This document shows, piece after piece, positions 32,181 to 44,536 of a DNA stretch of 64,000 bases. The DNA lies in assembly GCF_024679095.1 (NCBI RefSeq), contig NC_066520.1:9954408-10018407 (forward strand), read 5' to 3'. Every line of letters starts with the position of its first letter. Within the stretch, counting starts at the first letter, position 1. A program made the position numbers and the translations under genes. The DNA comes from Eriocheir sinensis (lineage: Eukaryota; Arthropoda; Malacostraca; Decapoda; Varunidae). The notes beneath the pieces were generated by a model. That model was not told the origin of the DNA. It was given only the letters and a program-made list of their open reading frames with translations, and searched no databases.

Positions 32181-32905
32181 AACGCTCTTTTATTGCTTTA
32201 TTGCAAGGATAGAGTCTGTGTTGCTACCCCCACCCCACCCCTCCCCACCTCTCTCCCAACCTCACGTCACCTTCCCTCCCCTCACCCACACCTGTGCCAG
32301 TATAGCTCAGGCTCGAAATATTATAAACCTCAGAGGAGATAAATCCCGGAATGGCGCCCACCCTGATGAAGCACTGCGTCGCCTAGGTCTAATTGCGTCG
32401 TTACCTTTTTATTATCTTTTTTTTTCTTTAAGTTCCATTGCTGCGTGTGATCTTTTATTTTTAATGGATTCTGTTCGGAGGGTTCATGGTATCGGAGGAA
32501 GGAGTAGTACAGTAGTTAACCTTTTTTGTTTGCTTGTTTGTTTCTTTTTAATCTCCTTGAGCTCCCTCCTTTACGGTAAAAATAAGACAAGAACGATTAG
32601 TAACAGTGTTTGATTTTACGTTGTGGCGGGACTTTTAATTGTCTGTCTGGCGTGTTTCATTGTTCTGGCATCACTGCTGGTCTGGTGTCGGGGCAGAACA
32701 GTTCAGGGGCTGTCTTGGGTGGGGCCGTCGTCGAGGGTGAGCGGGTCTGGTGGTCGTGTGGCCGTGGCTGCAGGTAACTGTTAGAGTGAGTCACCTGCAA
32801 ACGAGTTAGAGTACACTGGCTAGTCAAGGTGTCGGTTGTCTTCATAATATACAAGTTGAGTGGAGTCGCAACGAGTTCTGGCGGTCCCCGTAATCTCAGA
32901 AGCTT
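32180..32905. other. Mixed single-copy-looking DNA; weak LTR-like edge
   Basis: No supported gene. Near 32870 the text GTCGCAACGAGTTC is followed by TGGCGGTCCCC. A TGGCG-type start a few bases after a CA end is how many retroviral-like elements begin their primer site. No matching second LTR, gag or pol is present, so this is only a possibility. Confidence 0.25.
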
Positions 32906-33600
32906 TCGGCGGCTCTCACAACAAAGATTTCAACAAGCCACAAAGGAGATTAGTCGGGTTTTCATGATTTTTTTTCACGTTCATGGTGCTAAACCCTTGT
33001 CACACTATCACTAGGCTTAGAAAACTACCCATGGCAATACCCACAACTTATACGAAAGCCTTAGCAAATGTTGGAGGATATCAGGCTCTCACAGCAGATA
33101 TTTCCACAGACCAGAAAGGAGATTGGTCAGGTTCTTATGAGTGTTTTTTTTCACGTTCATGGTGCAGAAGCCTTGTCACACTATCACTAGGCTCAGAAAA
33201 CTACCCATGGAAATACAACCAATACGAAAGCCTTTGCAAATGTGGGTAAGACTCCTAAATGTTGGAGGATATCAGGCACAAAGGAGATTAGTCGGGTTTT
33301 CATGAGTTTTTTTTTTATCACGTTCATGGTCCTTAACCCTTGTCACACTAACACTAGGCTCAGAAAACTACCCATGGAAATACCCACAACCTATACGAAA
33401 GCCTTAGCACATGTGGGTAAGACCCCTAAATGCTGGAGGATATCAGGCACAAAGGAGATTGGTCGGGTTCTTATGAGTGTTTTTTCACGTTCATGGTGCA
33501 AAAGCCTTGTCAAACTATCACTAGGCTCATAAAACTACCAGTGGAAAAACTCACAACCTATTCAAAAGCCTTATAGAGTATTGTGTAAACCCCTATATAG
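32906..33600. repeat. ~170-bp satellite (family A), four copies
   Basis: AAAGGAGATT recurs at 32942, 33115, 33280 and 33451 (spacings 173, 165, 171). Conserved blocks are GGTCGGGTTCTTATGAGTG, TCACGTTCATGGTGC, CTTGTCACACTATCACTAGG, AAAACTACCCATGGAAATAC and ACGAAAGCCTTAGCA. The array starts with CTCTCACAACAAAGATTT (32906), matched at 33087, and decays after about 33570. A diverged single copy lies at 58590-58735. Confidence 0.94.
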
Positions 33601-33823
33601 TGTCGCCTTCAAGATGACTATTTTTTTGTGGACTTCGCAAATCGTTCATACCAGGAGAGTCAAGTCGGATCGGCCCGACTCGACTCGACCCATTTAATGC
33701 ATACACGGAGCTTTAAAGGAAAGATACAGTGATGGTGCATGATGGTGGTGGTGGTGGTGGTGCGCCAACCCCTGACCTTTCTCTTGTTTCTGGGTGGGGG
33801 AAGAGAACACCGTGTGGTTTCCA

Positions 33824-33826
<3 letters not shown>

Positions 33827-33878
<52 letters not shown>
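33827..33878. repeat. (CT)n microsatellite
   Basis: About 26 CT units. A small (GGT)n lies at about 33742-33761. Confidence 0.96.
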
Positions 33879-33883
<5 letters not shown>

Positions 33884-34049
33884 GCGGACCTCTTCATCTC
33901 AAATATTCCTGCGCCATTAAACGCGGAGTTAGGGAACACTGTGGCCTTTCGTCGCTATTTACCGTTTCCTGTCCTGAGCCTCGGCGCCGCTAAGCACGCC
34001 ACACCCTCCGCCCGTTGATCTGCTTTATGTGGCGCTGAATGCTACACAT

Positions 34050-34900
34050 TGACGGCTTAAAACTGTAGCACGGAAATCCGCATGCAAGTATAGCAACGAT
34101 TACCACTTAAGTCGGGGGAAGAAATTGGACTCGAAAATTTTATCTGATGCGTGGAAATGAACTAGTATGGTCAAAGGAGTATAGATTGATGGTTTAGTTA
34201 CTTTAGTAGTCATAAAGGCTTAAAACTGTTGCACGGAAATCCGCATGCAAGTATAGCAACGATTACCACTTAAGTCGGGGGAAGAAATTGGACTCGAAAA
34301 TTTTATCTGATGCGTAGAAATGAACTAGTATTGTCAAAGGAGTATAGATTGATGGCTTAGCATAGACATAAAGGCTTAAAACTGTAACACGGAAATCCGC
34401 ACGCAAGTATGGCAGCGAGAACCATTCCTTAGGTTCTTGGTGTCAGGGGAAGAAACTTTACTCATGGACTGGAACATGGAAATTAACTAGTATTGTCAGT
34501 ATTATAGATTGATACACAGACATACGGCAGAACACATACACTAAAGTCTGCACGCAAGCATTCCAGCGATTACCACATGTACCAGGTGCAGAAATTGTAG
34601 TCACTCATGGAAGACTTTTATGATGTATGGAAATTAATTAGTGTTGTCAAAGGAACATAGATTGATAGATAGACAGACGGCTTAATATTGTAATACGGAA
34701 ATCTGTCTTCCCGCGAGTATTCCAGTAATTACCATATGTCAGGGGAAGAAAATTGTACTCATTGAGGACTTTTACTGATGTTTGGAAATTAACTAGCACA
34801 TATTGTCCAAGTAATGTAGATTTATAGATAGACTTGTGAGATAATATATACATTGAAATATCCACGCAAGCATTCCAGGAATAATCATGTCTGCGAAGGA
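34050..34900. repeat. ~156-164-bp satellite (family B), about six copies
   Basis: GGCTTAAAACTGT lies at 34053, 34217 and 34373. Increasingly diverged copies begin near 34530, 34678 and 34840. Conserved blocks are CACGGAAATCCGCA, GCAAGTATAGCAACGATTAC, GGGGAAGAAATTG, GAAATGAACTAGTATTGTCA and TATAGATTGAT. The first two copies are almost identical across 150 bp. Divergence rises left to right. Confidence 0.93.
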
Positions 34901-35404
34901 AAATGTGCTATGGATTTTATTTGCTTTTTCCTAATGTATGTGAACAAACTAGGAATGTCAAATCAGTATAGTAAGATAAACTTGGGGGTATACTCTAAGC
35001 TACTCGTGGCCTCGGTGCTTATCTCCGTCACATTGGCAATATTCAAGTTACTACAGCCAAAAGTACTAAAAAAAATAACTGATGTATGTAAATAAATTAG
35101 TATCGTATGTAATAGACTGATAGGTATTCTTCATTTTAGACGATGTTTCGGGTACTACAGCAAAAGTGTGTCAAGCCGTAAGATTTTTATTTTTTATTTT
35201 TTTTTTTATGATTCTGCGCTCCGGGTTTCAGACAATTATTTATTTTTTTCTTTTCCGATTGTAATTTTCGGCCTTGAAGAATCCAGACAATTTTTATTTT
35301 TATTTTTTATTTTTTTTGTGTGGAGGGGCTTATGCTTTTTTGTTTGTATCATTTTTTTTTGTGCGTGGAGATTTCTTATTTTTTATTCAGATGTAATGAG
35401 TTTT

Positions 35405-35406
<2 letters not shown>
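34900..35406. other. AT-rich non-repetitive DNA with T-rich stretches
   Basis: No gene. The right half has duplicated T-rich words (TTTTTATTTTTTATTTT). An 80-codon open frame (34853-35095) begins in the decayed family-B copy and is not credible. Confidence 0.5.
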
Positions 35407-35462
<56 letters not shown>

Positions 35463-35506
35463 CGCTTTTCTCGTCATTTCTCTTCTTTTACCTCCTCTTA
35501 GTTTTC

Positions 35507-35549
<43 letters not shown>
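35407..35549. repeat. Inverted (GT)n and (CA)n pair
   Basis: (GT)n 35407-35461 and (CA)n 35510-35549 are complementary and separated by 48 bp, so the locus can fold as a hairpin of up to ~20 repeat pairs. Confidence 0.94.
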
Positions 35550-35551
<2 letters not shown>

Positions 35552-35639
35552 ATGAATACACTGAATGGAGTGGAAAGTCGAGGAATATGTCGCTGGACTT
35601 TTTCTCTTCTCATCCTTTTCCTTCTCCATTTCTCTTGAC

Positions 35640-35879
35640 TTAAGAAAAAAAAGTGAGAAAAAGAGAAAAGACTGAATTTGGTACCATGGTTTGATTTTTT
35701 TCTTCCTTTCTGGGAGTTTTTTTTGTGAGGGGGGGGAGGGGAAAACAGGTTAAGGGGGAGGGACGGAAAAAAAAAAGAAGTAGGGGAAGAGGAGAAACTG
35801 AAGTTGAAGGAGGAAGAAAAGAGAAGGGAGAGAATACAAGCGTAGAAGGAAGAGGAGAAAAAATAGACAAACTGGTACC

Positions 35880-35922
<43 letters not shown>

Positions 35923-36185
35923 GGGTAAGGGAGGGTGGTGGAAGGGGAATGGTTTTAATATTTAGTGGCGATCTAACGCGATTGTTTGATGATTGTTGTA
36001 AATAAATACTTTACGGCAGACTTCCCTGGGCCGATGTTTCCCTTTTGTCGATGTGTTGTTGTTGCTGGAAGTGTTTTGTTTGTGTTTTTGGTCCTGTGCT
36101 TATTGGAGTGATTTACGCAGATACGATGTTTTTTTTATTTATTTTGTCATTATTGTTCCTCCTCTCCTCCTCCTCCTCCTCCTCT

Positions 36186-36219
<34 letters not shown>

Positions 36220-36404
36220 GTCAGAAGGAAGGAAGAATGGAAGATGAGTAAGGAATAGATGCAAGAAAGATGAGAGGGAGGAGGAGGAGGAGGAGGAGGA
36301 GGAGGAGGAACAATTTGGAGGAAAGAGGAGTCGTGTGAACTGAGGGAAATGATAACAAAGGAAGGAAAACGTGGAAAAAGGAAAAGAGAGAAAAGTCTGT
36401 TAAG

Positions 36405-36446
<42 letters not shown>

Positions 36447-36600
36447 TAACAAGGGTGTGTACTAGGAAAGGAAAGGAAGGAAGCATGCACAGTGGGGAGT
36501 AAGTAGGGGAGAGAGGTGAAGGAGGACGAGGAAGAGGAAGGAGGAGGGGAGGGGAGGAGCTTAGGGGGGAGGGGGGAGGTTGCTTGCAAGGTCAGGCGGA
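35640..36600. repeat. Purine-rich blocks and small microsatellites
   Basis: Purine-rich 35640-35870, (CT)n 35883-35920, ~200 bp of mixed AT-rich DNA, (CTC)n then (CTA)n 36161-36220, (GGA)n about 36277-36309, (GA)n about 36409-36437, and purine-rich DNA to 36590. Confidence 0.85.
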
Positions 36601-36679
36601 TGTGGGGCCTCAGCGGTGACGTCATACGTTTAATGTTCCCGCTGGTAACCTAATCCTCCCCTCCCCCTCTTCCCTCTCC

Positions 36680-36773
36680 CTATGTGTGTGTGTGTTTGTG
36701 TGTGTGTGCGTGTGTGTGTTGGAAGGATTAAGATATATAATACAGTACTTTATCTATCCATTTATCTATTTGA

Positions 36774-36810
<37 letters not shown>

Positions 36811-36895
36811 GGTAGGGATTAAATGTGCACTACAGTATTTCTATCTATATATCTGTGTGTCTGTTTTGCTTTCTATCTGTCTATCTATCTGAGTG
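36680..36895. repeat. (GT)n tracts inside a ~100-bp duplication
   Basis: (GT)n about 36682-36719 and 36777-36808. Each is followed by TTGG, a GGATTAA segment, TACAGTA, and then TCTAT-rich sequence, so the microsatellite and its 3' flank were duplicated together. Confidence 0.85.
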
Positions 36896-37239
36896 TTTGT
36901 GTGTTGGTTTACGTGCCGGCTGTGAGCTCTTGGTGGTGGTGGAGGTGAGGTTAGGGCTTAAAGCAGGGGGTTGGTTGGTGGTGGTTGGTTGGCGTGAAGG
37001 GTGAAAGCCCCCCTGCACCCCCACCCCTTCCCCCACCACCACGACTTCCACCATGCAGCAGGGAATCAATACATACCACCTCCACCACCCTCACCTCCAC
37101 CTCCGCCATACACGGGTCGCACGCCGCCCCATTCATGCCTCTCATTCACGCTTCTGAGGCGCCTTCACACGTTTCCCTGATTGTTGCGGAAGGAGGAGGA
37201 GGAAGAGGAGGAGGAGGAGGAGTGTGAAAGAAGAGAGAC

Positions 37240-37425
37240 AGATAGCTTGGTAGGTAGTTTTGGTTAGGTAAGTAGATTATAGGTAAGGTTTGGAGAGGTA
37301 GGTAGGTAGGAAGGTAGGTTAGGTTAGATTAGGTAAGTAGGTTATAGGTAATTTTTGTAGAGGTAGGTAGGTAGGTAGGAAGGTAGGTTAGGTTAGGTGG
37401 GTAGGTAGGAAGGTGGGAAGGAGGG
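37240..37425. repeat. GGTAGGTAGG / GTTAGGTTAG repeat with ~83-bp duplication
   Basis: Two copies of a segment running from GTTAGGTAAGTAGATTATAG (37263) or ATTAGGTAAGTAGGTTATAG (about 37329) through GAGAGGTAGGTAGGTAGG. Short GTTAGG units are also present. Confidence 0.85.
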
Positions 37426-37429
37426 AAAG

Positions 37430-38673
37430 AAGGAAGGAAGCAAGCAGGCAAGAAAGAAAGGAGAGAGAAAAGAAGGAAGGAGAAAATTTATTAAGAAAAC
37501 TTGAAGAGCGGAAGAGAAAACAAGGAAGGAAAAAAAGAAGTCAGAAGGATGAAGAATGGATGGCGAAAGAAAGAAAGATTAAAAGGAAAGAAGGAAAAGA
37601 AAAGGAGAAAGGGAAAAGCAAGCAAGCAAGGAAGGCAGAAAGAAAAAGCGGATGGAGGAAGGATTCAGAGTGGAAAGCAAAGAAGGAAGGAAGGAAGGAT
37701 GGTAGGGAAGAAGAGGCCGTAAATTTGAGTGGCAAGGAGGAGGGTAATGATAATGCCAGGGAAGGAAGGGAGGGAGGGAGAGGGAAAGGAAGGGAAGAAG
37801 CGGCGTTGGCGAAGAGCACTTGATACGCAGTTGCCGAGGGAAGGAGAAAAGGAAGGAAGGAAAGAAAGATAGATAGAGAAACAAGGAAATGGTGGAAAGT
37901 AGACGAGAAAGCATAAAAGAAAGAAGAGTAGAGGGAGGTGGAAGGGAGAGGAAGGAACGAATGAATGGTGGAAGAGAAAGATGTGGAAGAAATGGGGAAA
38001 GGAAAAGATGATGAAGGAGGAAAGGAAATGGAGACAAGGAAATGGTGGAAGTAGACGAGAAAGCATAAGAGAAAGAGTAGAGAGGGAAGTGGAAGGGAGA
38101 GGAAGGAACGAAGGAATGGAGGAAGGAAGGAGTAAAAGGAAAAGGAAAGGAGGAAAAAAGGGAATGGTGGAAAGTAGAAGAGAAACCAAAAAGGAAAGAA
38201 AGAACGAGCAAAGAAAAGAGTAGAGGGAAGTGGAAAGGAAAGAAAGGATGGATGGAGAAGGAGAGAAGGAAGAAAAGGATAGCGGGAAAAAGAAGGGAAT
38301 GGTGGAAAATGGAAAATAAACTAGATAAAAAGAAAAAAAACGAATATGAGAGAGAGAAAGGAAACAACGGAAGGAACGGAGGAAGAGAGAGAGAGGAAAG
38401 TAAGGGAGAGATCAAATGGAAAACAGAAGGAGCCGGGTGGGAGAAAAAGCGAAAGAGAAATGGAGGAAAATGAGGAACACCCGTTGAAGGAAGGAGTGGG
38501 GGCGGGGAGGAGAGAGATGGGAGATAGGAGAAGGGAGGAAAGAAGGGAGGAGCAAGGAGGGGGGAGGGGGGAGGATAACCTACTATGTATGGAGAAAGAA
38601 GAGGGGAGGGGGGAGGGGGGGTGAAGGATAGAGCCGTGTTGGGTACAAAGTGGGTACGAGGAGGGGACTACCG

Positions 38674-38716
<43 letters not shown>
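37430..38716. repeat. 1.2-kb purine-rich strand with ~115-130-bp units
   Basis: GGAAGGAAAGAA-type DNA. AATGGTGGAAAGTAGA plus AGAGGGAAGTGGAA or AGAGGGAGGTGGAA segments recur about every 115-160 bp between 37880 and 38320 (three or four copies). It ends with (GA)n 38676-38716. Lys/Glu/Arg frames are artefacts. Confidence 0.82.
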
Positions 38717-38717
<1 letters not shown>

Positions 38718-39170
38718 CCCACAGGTGCATGGAGAGGGCGCTCTAGGTCGTGGGGCTGCCAGGTAACAGCCCCACTCTCCCCCCTCCTCTTCTTACCTGC
38801 CCACCACACCTGTCCGAAGCCGCTGCCCCCCCGCCCTCCCGTCACCCCCCTCCTCCTCCACCCCAAGCCGAGAGATGATTACAGGCCCTCCTCCTCCTCC
38901 TCTTCCTCCTCCTTCAACTCAACCTTTCCCCTCCTCCTTCTCTTCCTCCTCATCCTCATACACCTTGCTTACTACTCCTGTCCTCCTCCACCTTCCTTTC
39001 TCCTCTTCCACTCCCTTCTCCGCTTCCTCCTCCACCTTCCTTTCTACTCATGTCGTTCTCCTCCTCCACCCCCCCACACACACACATTTACTGGAGTTCG
39101 ACCCGTCGCCCCCCGCGGAGCCTCGATGAGCCCACGACCGTGTTTGGCAGGCCTGGGAGGGTGGGGAAGG
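38717..39170. other. Mixed and CTCC-rich DNA
   Basis: About 160 bp of GC-rich mixed sequence (38717-38875), then a pyrimidine block with CTCCTCCACCTTCC words duplicated at about 38984 and 39029. No gene. Confidence 0.5.
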
Positions 39171-39690
39171 AGGAGGGGAGGGGAAGAATGAAGAGGAGGA
39201 GGGGAAGGCATAGGAGAATGGATTGGGAAATAGAGGCAGGTGGAGAGCCGGGTGGAGGAGGAAGGGACAAAGGAAGAGAGGGGAGAGGGAAGAAGAGGCA
39301 GGTGGAGGAGGGAGTGAAAGGGGAGAGAGAGAGACAGATGGAAGGGAAAGGAAGAGGGGAAGAGAGAAAAGGAAAAGCATGAGGGAACTGGATTGGGGAA
39401 AGGGAGAGACAGATTGAAGGAAAGGGAATTGAAGGGGAAAGGAGAAGAGGAGAGGAGAGTATGAAGGAACAGGATTGGATAAGAGAAAGAGAGGGGAGGA
39501 AGAAAAGTGATTAGAACGAAAGGGGAAAGGGAAGAGGAAGCGAAAGCACATATGGGAAGGGGAATTACAAGTAGGAATGAAGGGGAAGGGTAGTAGAATG
39601 AATACGATGGGATGGGAAGGGGAGAGTGGGGGAAGGGAAGGGGAGAGTGGGGAAGGAAGGGGAGAGAGAGTTGAGAAGTGGAAGCTCAAG
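39170..39690. repeat. Purine-rich GGGAAAGGAAG DNA
   Basis: Degenerate GGGGAGAG and GGAAAGG units. A 21-bp segment (GGGGAGAGTGGGG type) is repeated at 39619-39665. Confidence 0.78.
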
Positions 39691-39696
39691 GTCACA

Positions 39697-39867
39697 TACA
39701 CACACACACACACTCACACACACACACACACACACAAACACACGTATATTTAGCCTTGGCGACAGATGTGACGATTGGAATCATAAAGTTGAGGAGGGAA
39801 GGAAGAGGAAGGGAGGAAAATGGAGGAAAGGAGGAGGAAAAGAAGGGGGGATGGATATAAAACAGGA

Positions 39868-39948
<81 letters not shown>

Positions 39949-39996
39949 TAAAGGGGATGAGAAGACACGGAAGAAAAGTAGGCATGGGGAAGACGT

Positions 39997-40064
<68 letters not shown>

Positions 40065-40067
40065 CCT

Positions 40068-40100
<33 letters not shown>
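39697..40100. repeat. (CA)n, (GA)n, (GA)n, (CA)n cluster
   Basis: (CA)n about 39697-39743, (GA)n 39869-39945, (GA)n 39999-40061, (CA)n about 40069-40099. Confidence 0.95.
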
Positions 40101-40101
<1 letters not shown>

Positions 40102-40199
40102 CGTCTTGGTCCTGGTGGCTGCCTGTCCCTCGTCTTCTTTTAGCGCCGGGCAGAAATACCACACCGCAAGCACGGGCAGGAGGAGGAGGAGGAGGAGGA

Positions 40200-40300
40200 C
40201 TACCTAATAAACTACATACTTATCTACCTACTTATCTACCTACCTACCCACCTTCCTACCTATCTGTACTTACCTACCTATCTACCCCCTTACCTATCAG
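40200..40300. repeat. Degenerate CTAC/CTACC repeats
   Basis: CTACCTACTTATCTACC-type units immediately flank the MITE. Similar CCTACC units continue on its other side (40775-40795), indicating the element inserted into a tetranucleotide repeat. Confidence 0.8.
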
Positions 40301-40760
40301 CAGGGTTGGGTCGAAGTACATGTACCTGTACTTGTACTTGGAGTTTAAATATTCAGTTGTACTTGCACTTGTGCTTAGACCCAAAGTACTTGAAAAATAT
40401 GAAGTACATTGTATTTGACCAAAAGTTATATACTGCATATAGATTCTAGTGAACTTTGTGATGATACTTACTGTTGGGTAAATACGTACATTGAGTGTTA
40501 TGACATTGTTGTGTAATATTATTGTGTCATTAATGTGTATATACGAAAACTACAAACTTTCGTGCTTTACGAATCTGACAGGAACTTTTTTTATTTTTTT
40601 ATCACAGAGTACTTATACTTAAGTACAATGACATGTACTTGGATTTGGACTAAAGTATATATCAAAGTGACTGTACTTTTATTTGTACTTGTACTTAAAA
40701 AATATCCAGGTACATGGACTTGGACTTAATTACAGTCACCTGTACTTGGACCCAACCCTA
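40301..40760. mobile_element. hAT-like MITE
   Basis: About 460 bp bounded by inverted ends. The left end is CAGGGTTGGGTCGAAGTACA. The right end, reversed and complemented, is TAGGGTTGGGTCCAAGTACA (18 of 20 identical). The flanking octamers CCTATCAG (40293-40300) and CGTATCAA (40761-40768) match at 6 of 8, consistent with a decayed 8-bp target duplication. A CAGGG-type terminus and 8-bp duplications are hallmarks of hAT transposons. The interior is AT-rich and full of AAGTAC/GTACTT subterminal repeats, with no transposase frame. It is therefore non-autonomous. Family assignment is by pattern. Confidence 0.8.
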
Positions 40761-40789
40761 CGTATCAACCCGCATACCTGCCTACCTAC

Positions 40790-40836
40790 CTACCTACATA
40801 CATACATACATACATACATACATACATACATACATA
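40790..40836. repeat. (CATA)n tetranucleotide repeat
   Basis: About 10-11 CATA units after CCTACC units. Confidence 0.95.
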
Positions 40837-40859
40837 GAAAATTCTACACTTGCAACCGA

Positions 40860-41390
40860 CAGGAAACAACGCATATACTTTAAAAAAAAAAATGAATATG
40901 CGGACAGATACAGACGACAGTATGTTCCCCTTGACACAGAGGAACGACAACGAGGAAAATGAGAAGTATATAATGAAAATGCAGAAAAATGAATGAAATA
41001 AAGATGACTGAAATAAAGTTTAAAAAGAAGATACGTCGATTGAAAGATGAGAAAATATTGGAGAAGAGAAAGTTAAAGACAAGAATAGAGCAAAATTAAG
41101 TGAGAAGCTGATAAAAAGATGAAAATGTATAAAAATAATAAAAAGAAGATCGGTAAAAAAAAAATATATAAAAACGTTGGAGTATAAAAGTTCAAAGTCA
41201 CAAGTCGACAAAAAGAAGAAAAAAAAGAGAATACAGGAATATGGAAACTATAAAATGAAGATTGAAACAAAAGGATAAAAATAGAGAGGCCGATAAAAAA
41301 GATGAAAAATGCAACGAACAGGAAAATGAAGAGGGAAAAAAAAGATTGAAAAAATAGTAAAGGAAAATAAGGAAGAAGCGTAGCGGTGGA
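40860..41390. other. A-rich non-coding DNA
   Basis: AT-rich and purine-leaning. AAGATGAAAA and GATAAAAA words recur irregularly, suggesting a very old tandem array. No gene. Confidence 0.5.
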
Positions 41391-41486
41391 GTGAAGGAAA
41401 ATGGAGAAGGGAGGAAGGAAGAAGGAAGGAGGGAGGAAAAGGAAGGGAAGAAAGTCTGTAAACATTTTAGTGAGCAGCGTTAGGAG

Positions 41487-41489
<3 letters not shown>

Positions 41490-41559
<70 letters not shown>

Positions 41560-41626
41560 GTGAGAGACAGAGAGAGAGAGAGAGGCACTCATGATCCTAC
41601 TAAGATTCAAAGTAGATCAAAGGTTC

Positions 41627-41703
<77 letters not shown>

Positions 41704-42146
41704 GAGGAGGAGGGCTGCCAGGATATTTTGAATGTAAACAAAAAAAAAGAGAAAAAGAGAAGGGATGAAAGAAAGTGGAGGCAAGGAGGAGGAGGAAGAT
41801 GATGATGATGGTGAACATGGTGATAAGAAGAGCAAAGAAGAGAAAAGGATGATGATGATGATGATGAACATGGTGTTAAGAAGAGCAAAGAAAAGTGATG
41901 GCGAATATGATGATGATGATGATGGTGAACATGGTGAAAGAAGAGCAAAAGAAGAGAAAAAGTGATGACGAATATGATGATGATGATGATGACGATGAAG
42001 AAATGGGTGTGAAGGAGACATGGCAACTGTGTATGTATGTGCGTATGTATGTATTCAATTATGTAGATGGCGTTATACATATGAATGAGCCGCGTAGACA
42101 TACTAGCGTTTATATGCGTATTAAATATTTACTACTAAAATATTAA

Positions 42147-42185
<39 letters not shown>
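41490..42185. repeat. (GA)n tracts, GATGAT minisatellite and (GT)n
   Basis: (GA)n 41490-41558 and 41627-41702. Three or four units of ~60 bp containing GATGATGATGATGGTGAACATGG and AAGAAGAGCAAAGAA run from 41798 to 42000. (GT)n 42149-42184. Confidence 0.9.
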
Positions 42186-42188
<3 letters not shown>

Positions 42189-42369
42189 ATCAAAGTTGAA
42201 AGAACATGAATAAGAAGATGAGGTCTTGGAGAGAGAGAGAGAGAGCTTATAAAGACTGGTTAGAGGTGAATAGAATGAAGAGAGAAAGGAAAAATAAGGT
42301 AGGAAAGGAAGAGGAAAGGGATAAAGGGGAAGAATCAGGGGAAGGGGGAAGAAATAGGGAAATTGGATT

Positions 42370-42691
42370 CTCTCTCTCTCTCATATTTAATTTCTTGTAT
42401 TTTCACCTCCAGCAGTTTTTTTTTTATCACCCTGAAAGTCTTCCCACTCCCTCCTCCTTTCCTTCTCTCTTCTTCCTCCTCCTTCCACCCTCCCTCACGT
42501 CGTCAATCCTCATCTACCTTCTCTCCTACTGTCTCCTTCCCTTAACCTTCCTTGCCCTCTCCCCTTTTTATCTTCTCTACGCTTCTCGTTTATTTATTTT
42601 GCTCTGTCCTTTAGTTTTTATCTTTTTTTTTTTTTCTTTTTTTTGTAGACACCTGCCCGCTGTTCCTCCTTATCTTCATTCCCTTACTTTT

Positions 42692-42745
<54 letters not shown>

Positions 42746-42815
42746 CACACCATACACATCCCCTCCTCCTTTTTACATTCCCTTCTCCCTCTCCTCCACC
42801 ACCACCACCTCCACC
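42370..42815. repeat. Polypyrimidine block with (CT)n
   Basis: CTCCTTCC-rich DNA, a T-run near 42628-42646, (CT)n 42694-42741, and ACC repeats at about 42796-42815. Confidence 0.85.
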
Positions 42816-43079
42816 TCACAGCCCGCGCCACATTGTATAATCTGCAGCGGGTGTTGGCCCTATTTATGGCACGGACCGCCAGGTAGGCACGGCACGCCCA
42901 CAGGTGGCACCAAGAGACGCCCGCAGTGCCAGGCATGAGGGGGGCTAGGGATGGGGGGGGGGGGGAGATGGGACGCTTTGGGCGAGGTGGCGCTGGGTGT
43001 GGTTCTCTTGTGTTCATTTTGGTGGTGGGTTGTGGCCGGGTGGGTGGATGGGTGTGGGCTTGGATGGGGATAGGTGTGA

Positions 43080-43740
43080 GTATGGGTGATGGAGAAAGGT
43101 ATGGGATGGGGAAGGTATGTGATGGTGATGCTGGTCATGTGGGGAGGGGATGGGGGAAAGATGTGGGTATGGTTGGGGAGAGGTATGGAATGGTGATGCT
43201 TGTCGTGTGGGGAGGGGATGGGGGGGAAGATATGGGTATGGTTGGGGAGAGGTGAAATGAGGATGCTGGCCGGTTGGTGAGAGTGAGTAAGGGGCAAGAT
43301 ATGGGTAGGGATAGAGAAGTATGGGTGAAGATGGGGAGAGGTATGGTATAGTGATGCTGGTCGGATGGTGAGAGTAAGGGGCAAGATATGGGTAAAGATG
43401 GGGAAGGTGAAATGGGATGCTATGGTGGTGAGAGGTAGGCAAGATATGGGTAGGGATAAAGAAGTATGGTGAAGATGGGTAGGTGAATTGGTGAGGCGGG
43501 CCGGGGGGTGAGAGGTAGGGGCAAGATATGGGTAGGGATAGAGAAGTATGGGTGAAGATGGGTAAGGTGAAATGATGATGCTGGCCGGGTATGTGGATTG
43601 GGGGATGGGAATAGATGTTGGTTTGGTGGGGAAAGGTATGGGAATGTTGAGCTAAGATGGAGGTGGTATTATTAAATGGGGATGCTGGCCAAGTGTGTGG
43701 AGGTGGGAAATTGGAAAAGTTGTGTCTATGGATGGGTGAG
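43080..43740. repeat. G-rich minisatellite, variable 63-104-bp units
   Basis: GATGCTGG or a variant recurs at 43127, 43195, 43262, 43353, 43416, 43493 (GAGGCGGG), 43577 and 43681. Shared words are AAGATATGGGTA, GGGGAGAGGTATGG, GGTGAAATG and GAAGTATGGGTGAAGATGGG. Unit length varies because sub-blocks are gained or lost. Confidence 0.88.
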
Positions 43741-43979
43741 TCTGAAGATGAAGAGGATGTGACTGTGATTGAGATGAGAGTGATATGAGGTGACGATGAG
43801 GTTGGGATGGACAAGATAATGTATGGAGGCGTGACGGTGGAAGAGAAAATGAAAGATCGATGAGAATGGGAGGAGGTGGATGAGGGTGGGGATGGATGCA
43901 CAGGGAAAGATGGGAGTCAGGAAGGTGGGAGTGAGGAAGAGGAGTGGAATAGAAGTGGTTCCTTCTCATTCTATTTGGG

Positions 43980-44536
<557 letters not shown>

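Noticed and set aside
34853..35095. 80-codon plus-strand frame with a mixed amino-acid composition
   Set aside because: It starts inside a decayed family-B satellite monomer, continues into AT-rich DNA and shows no recognised domain.
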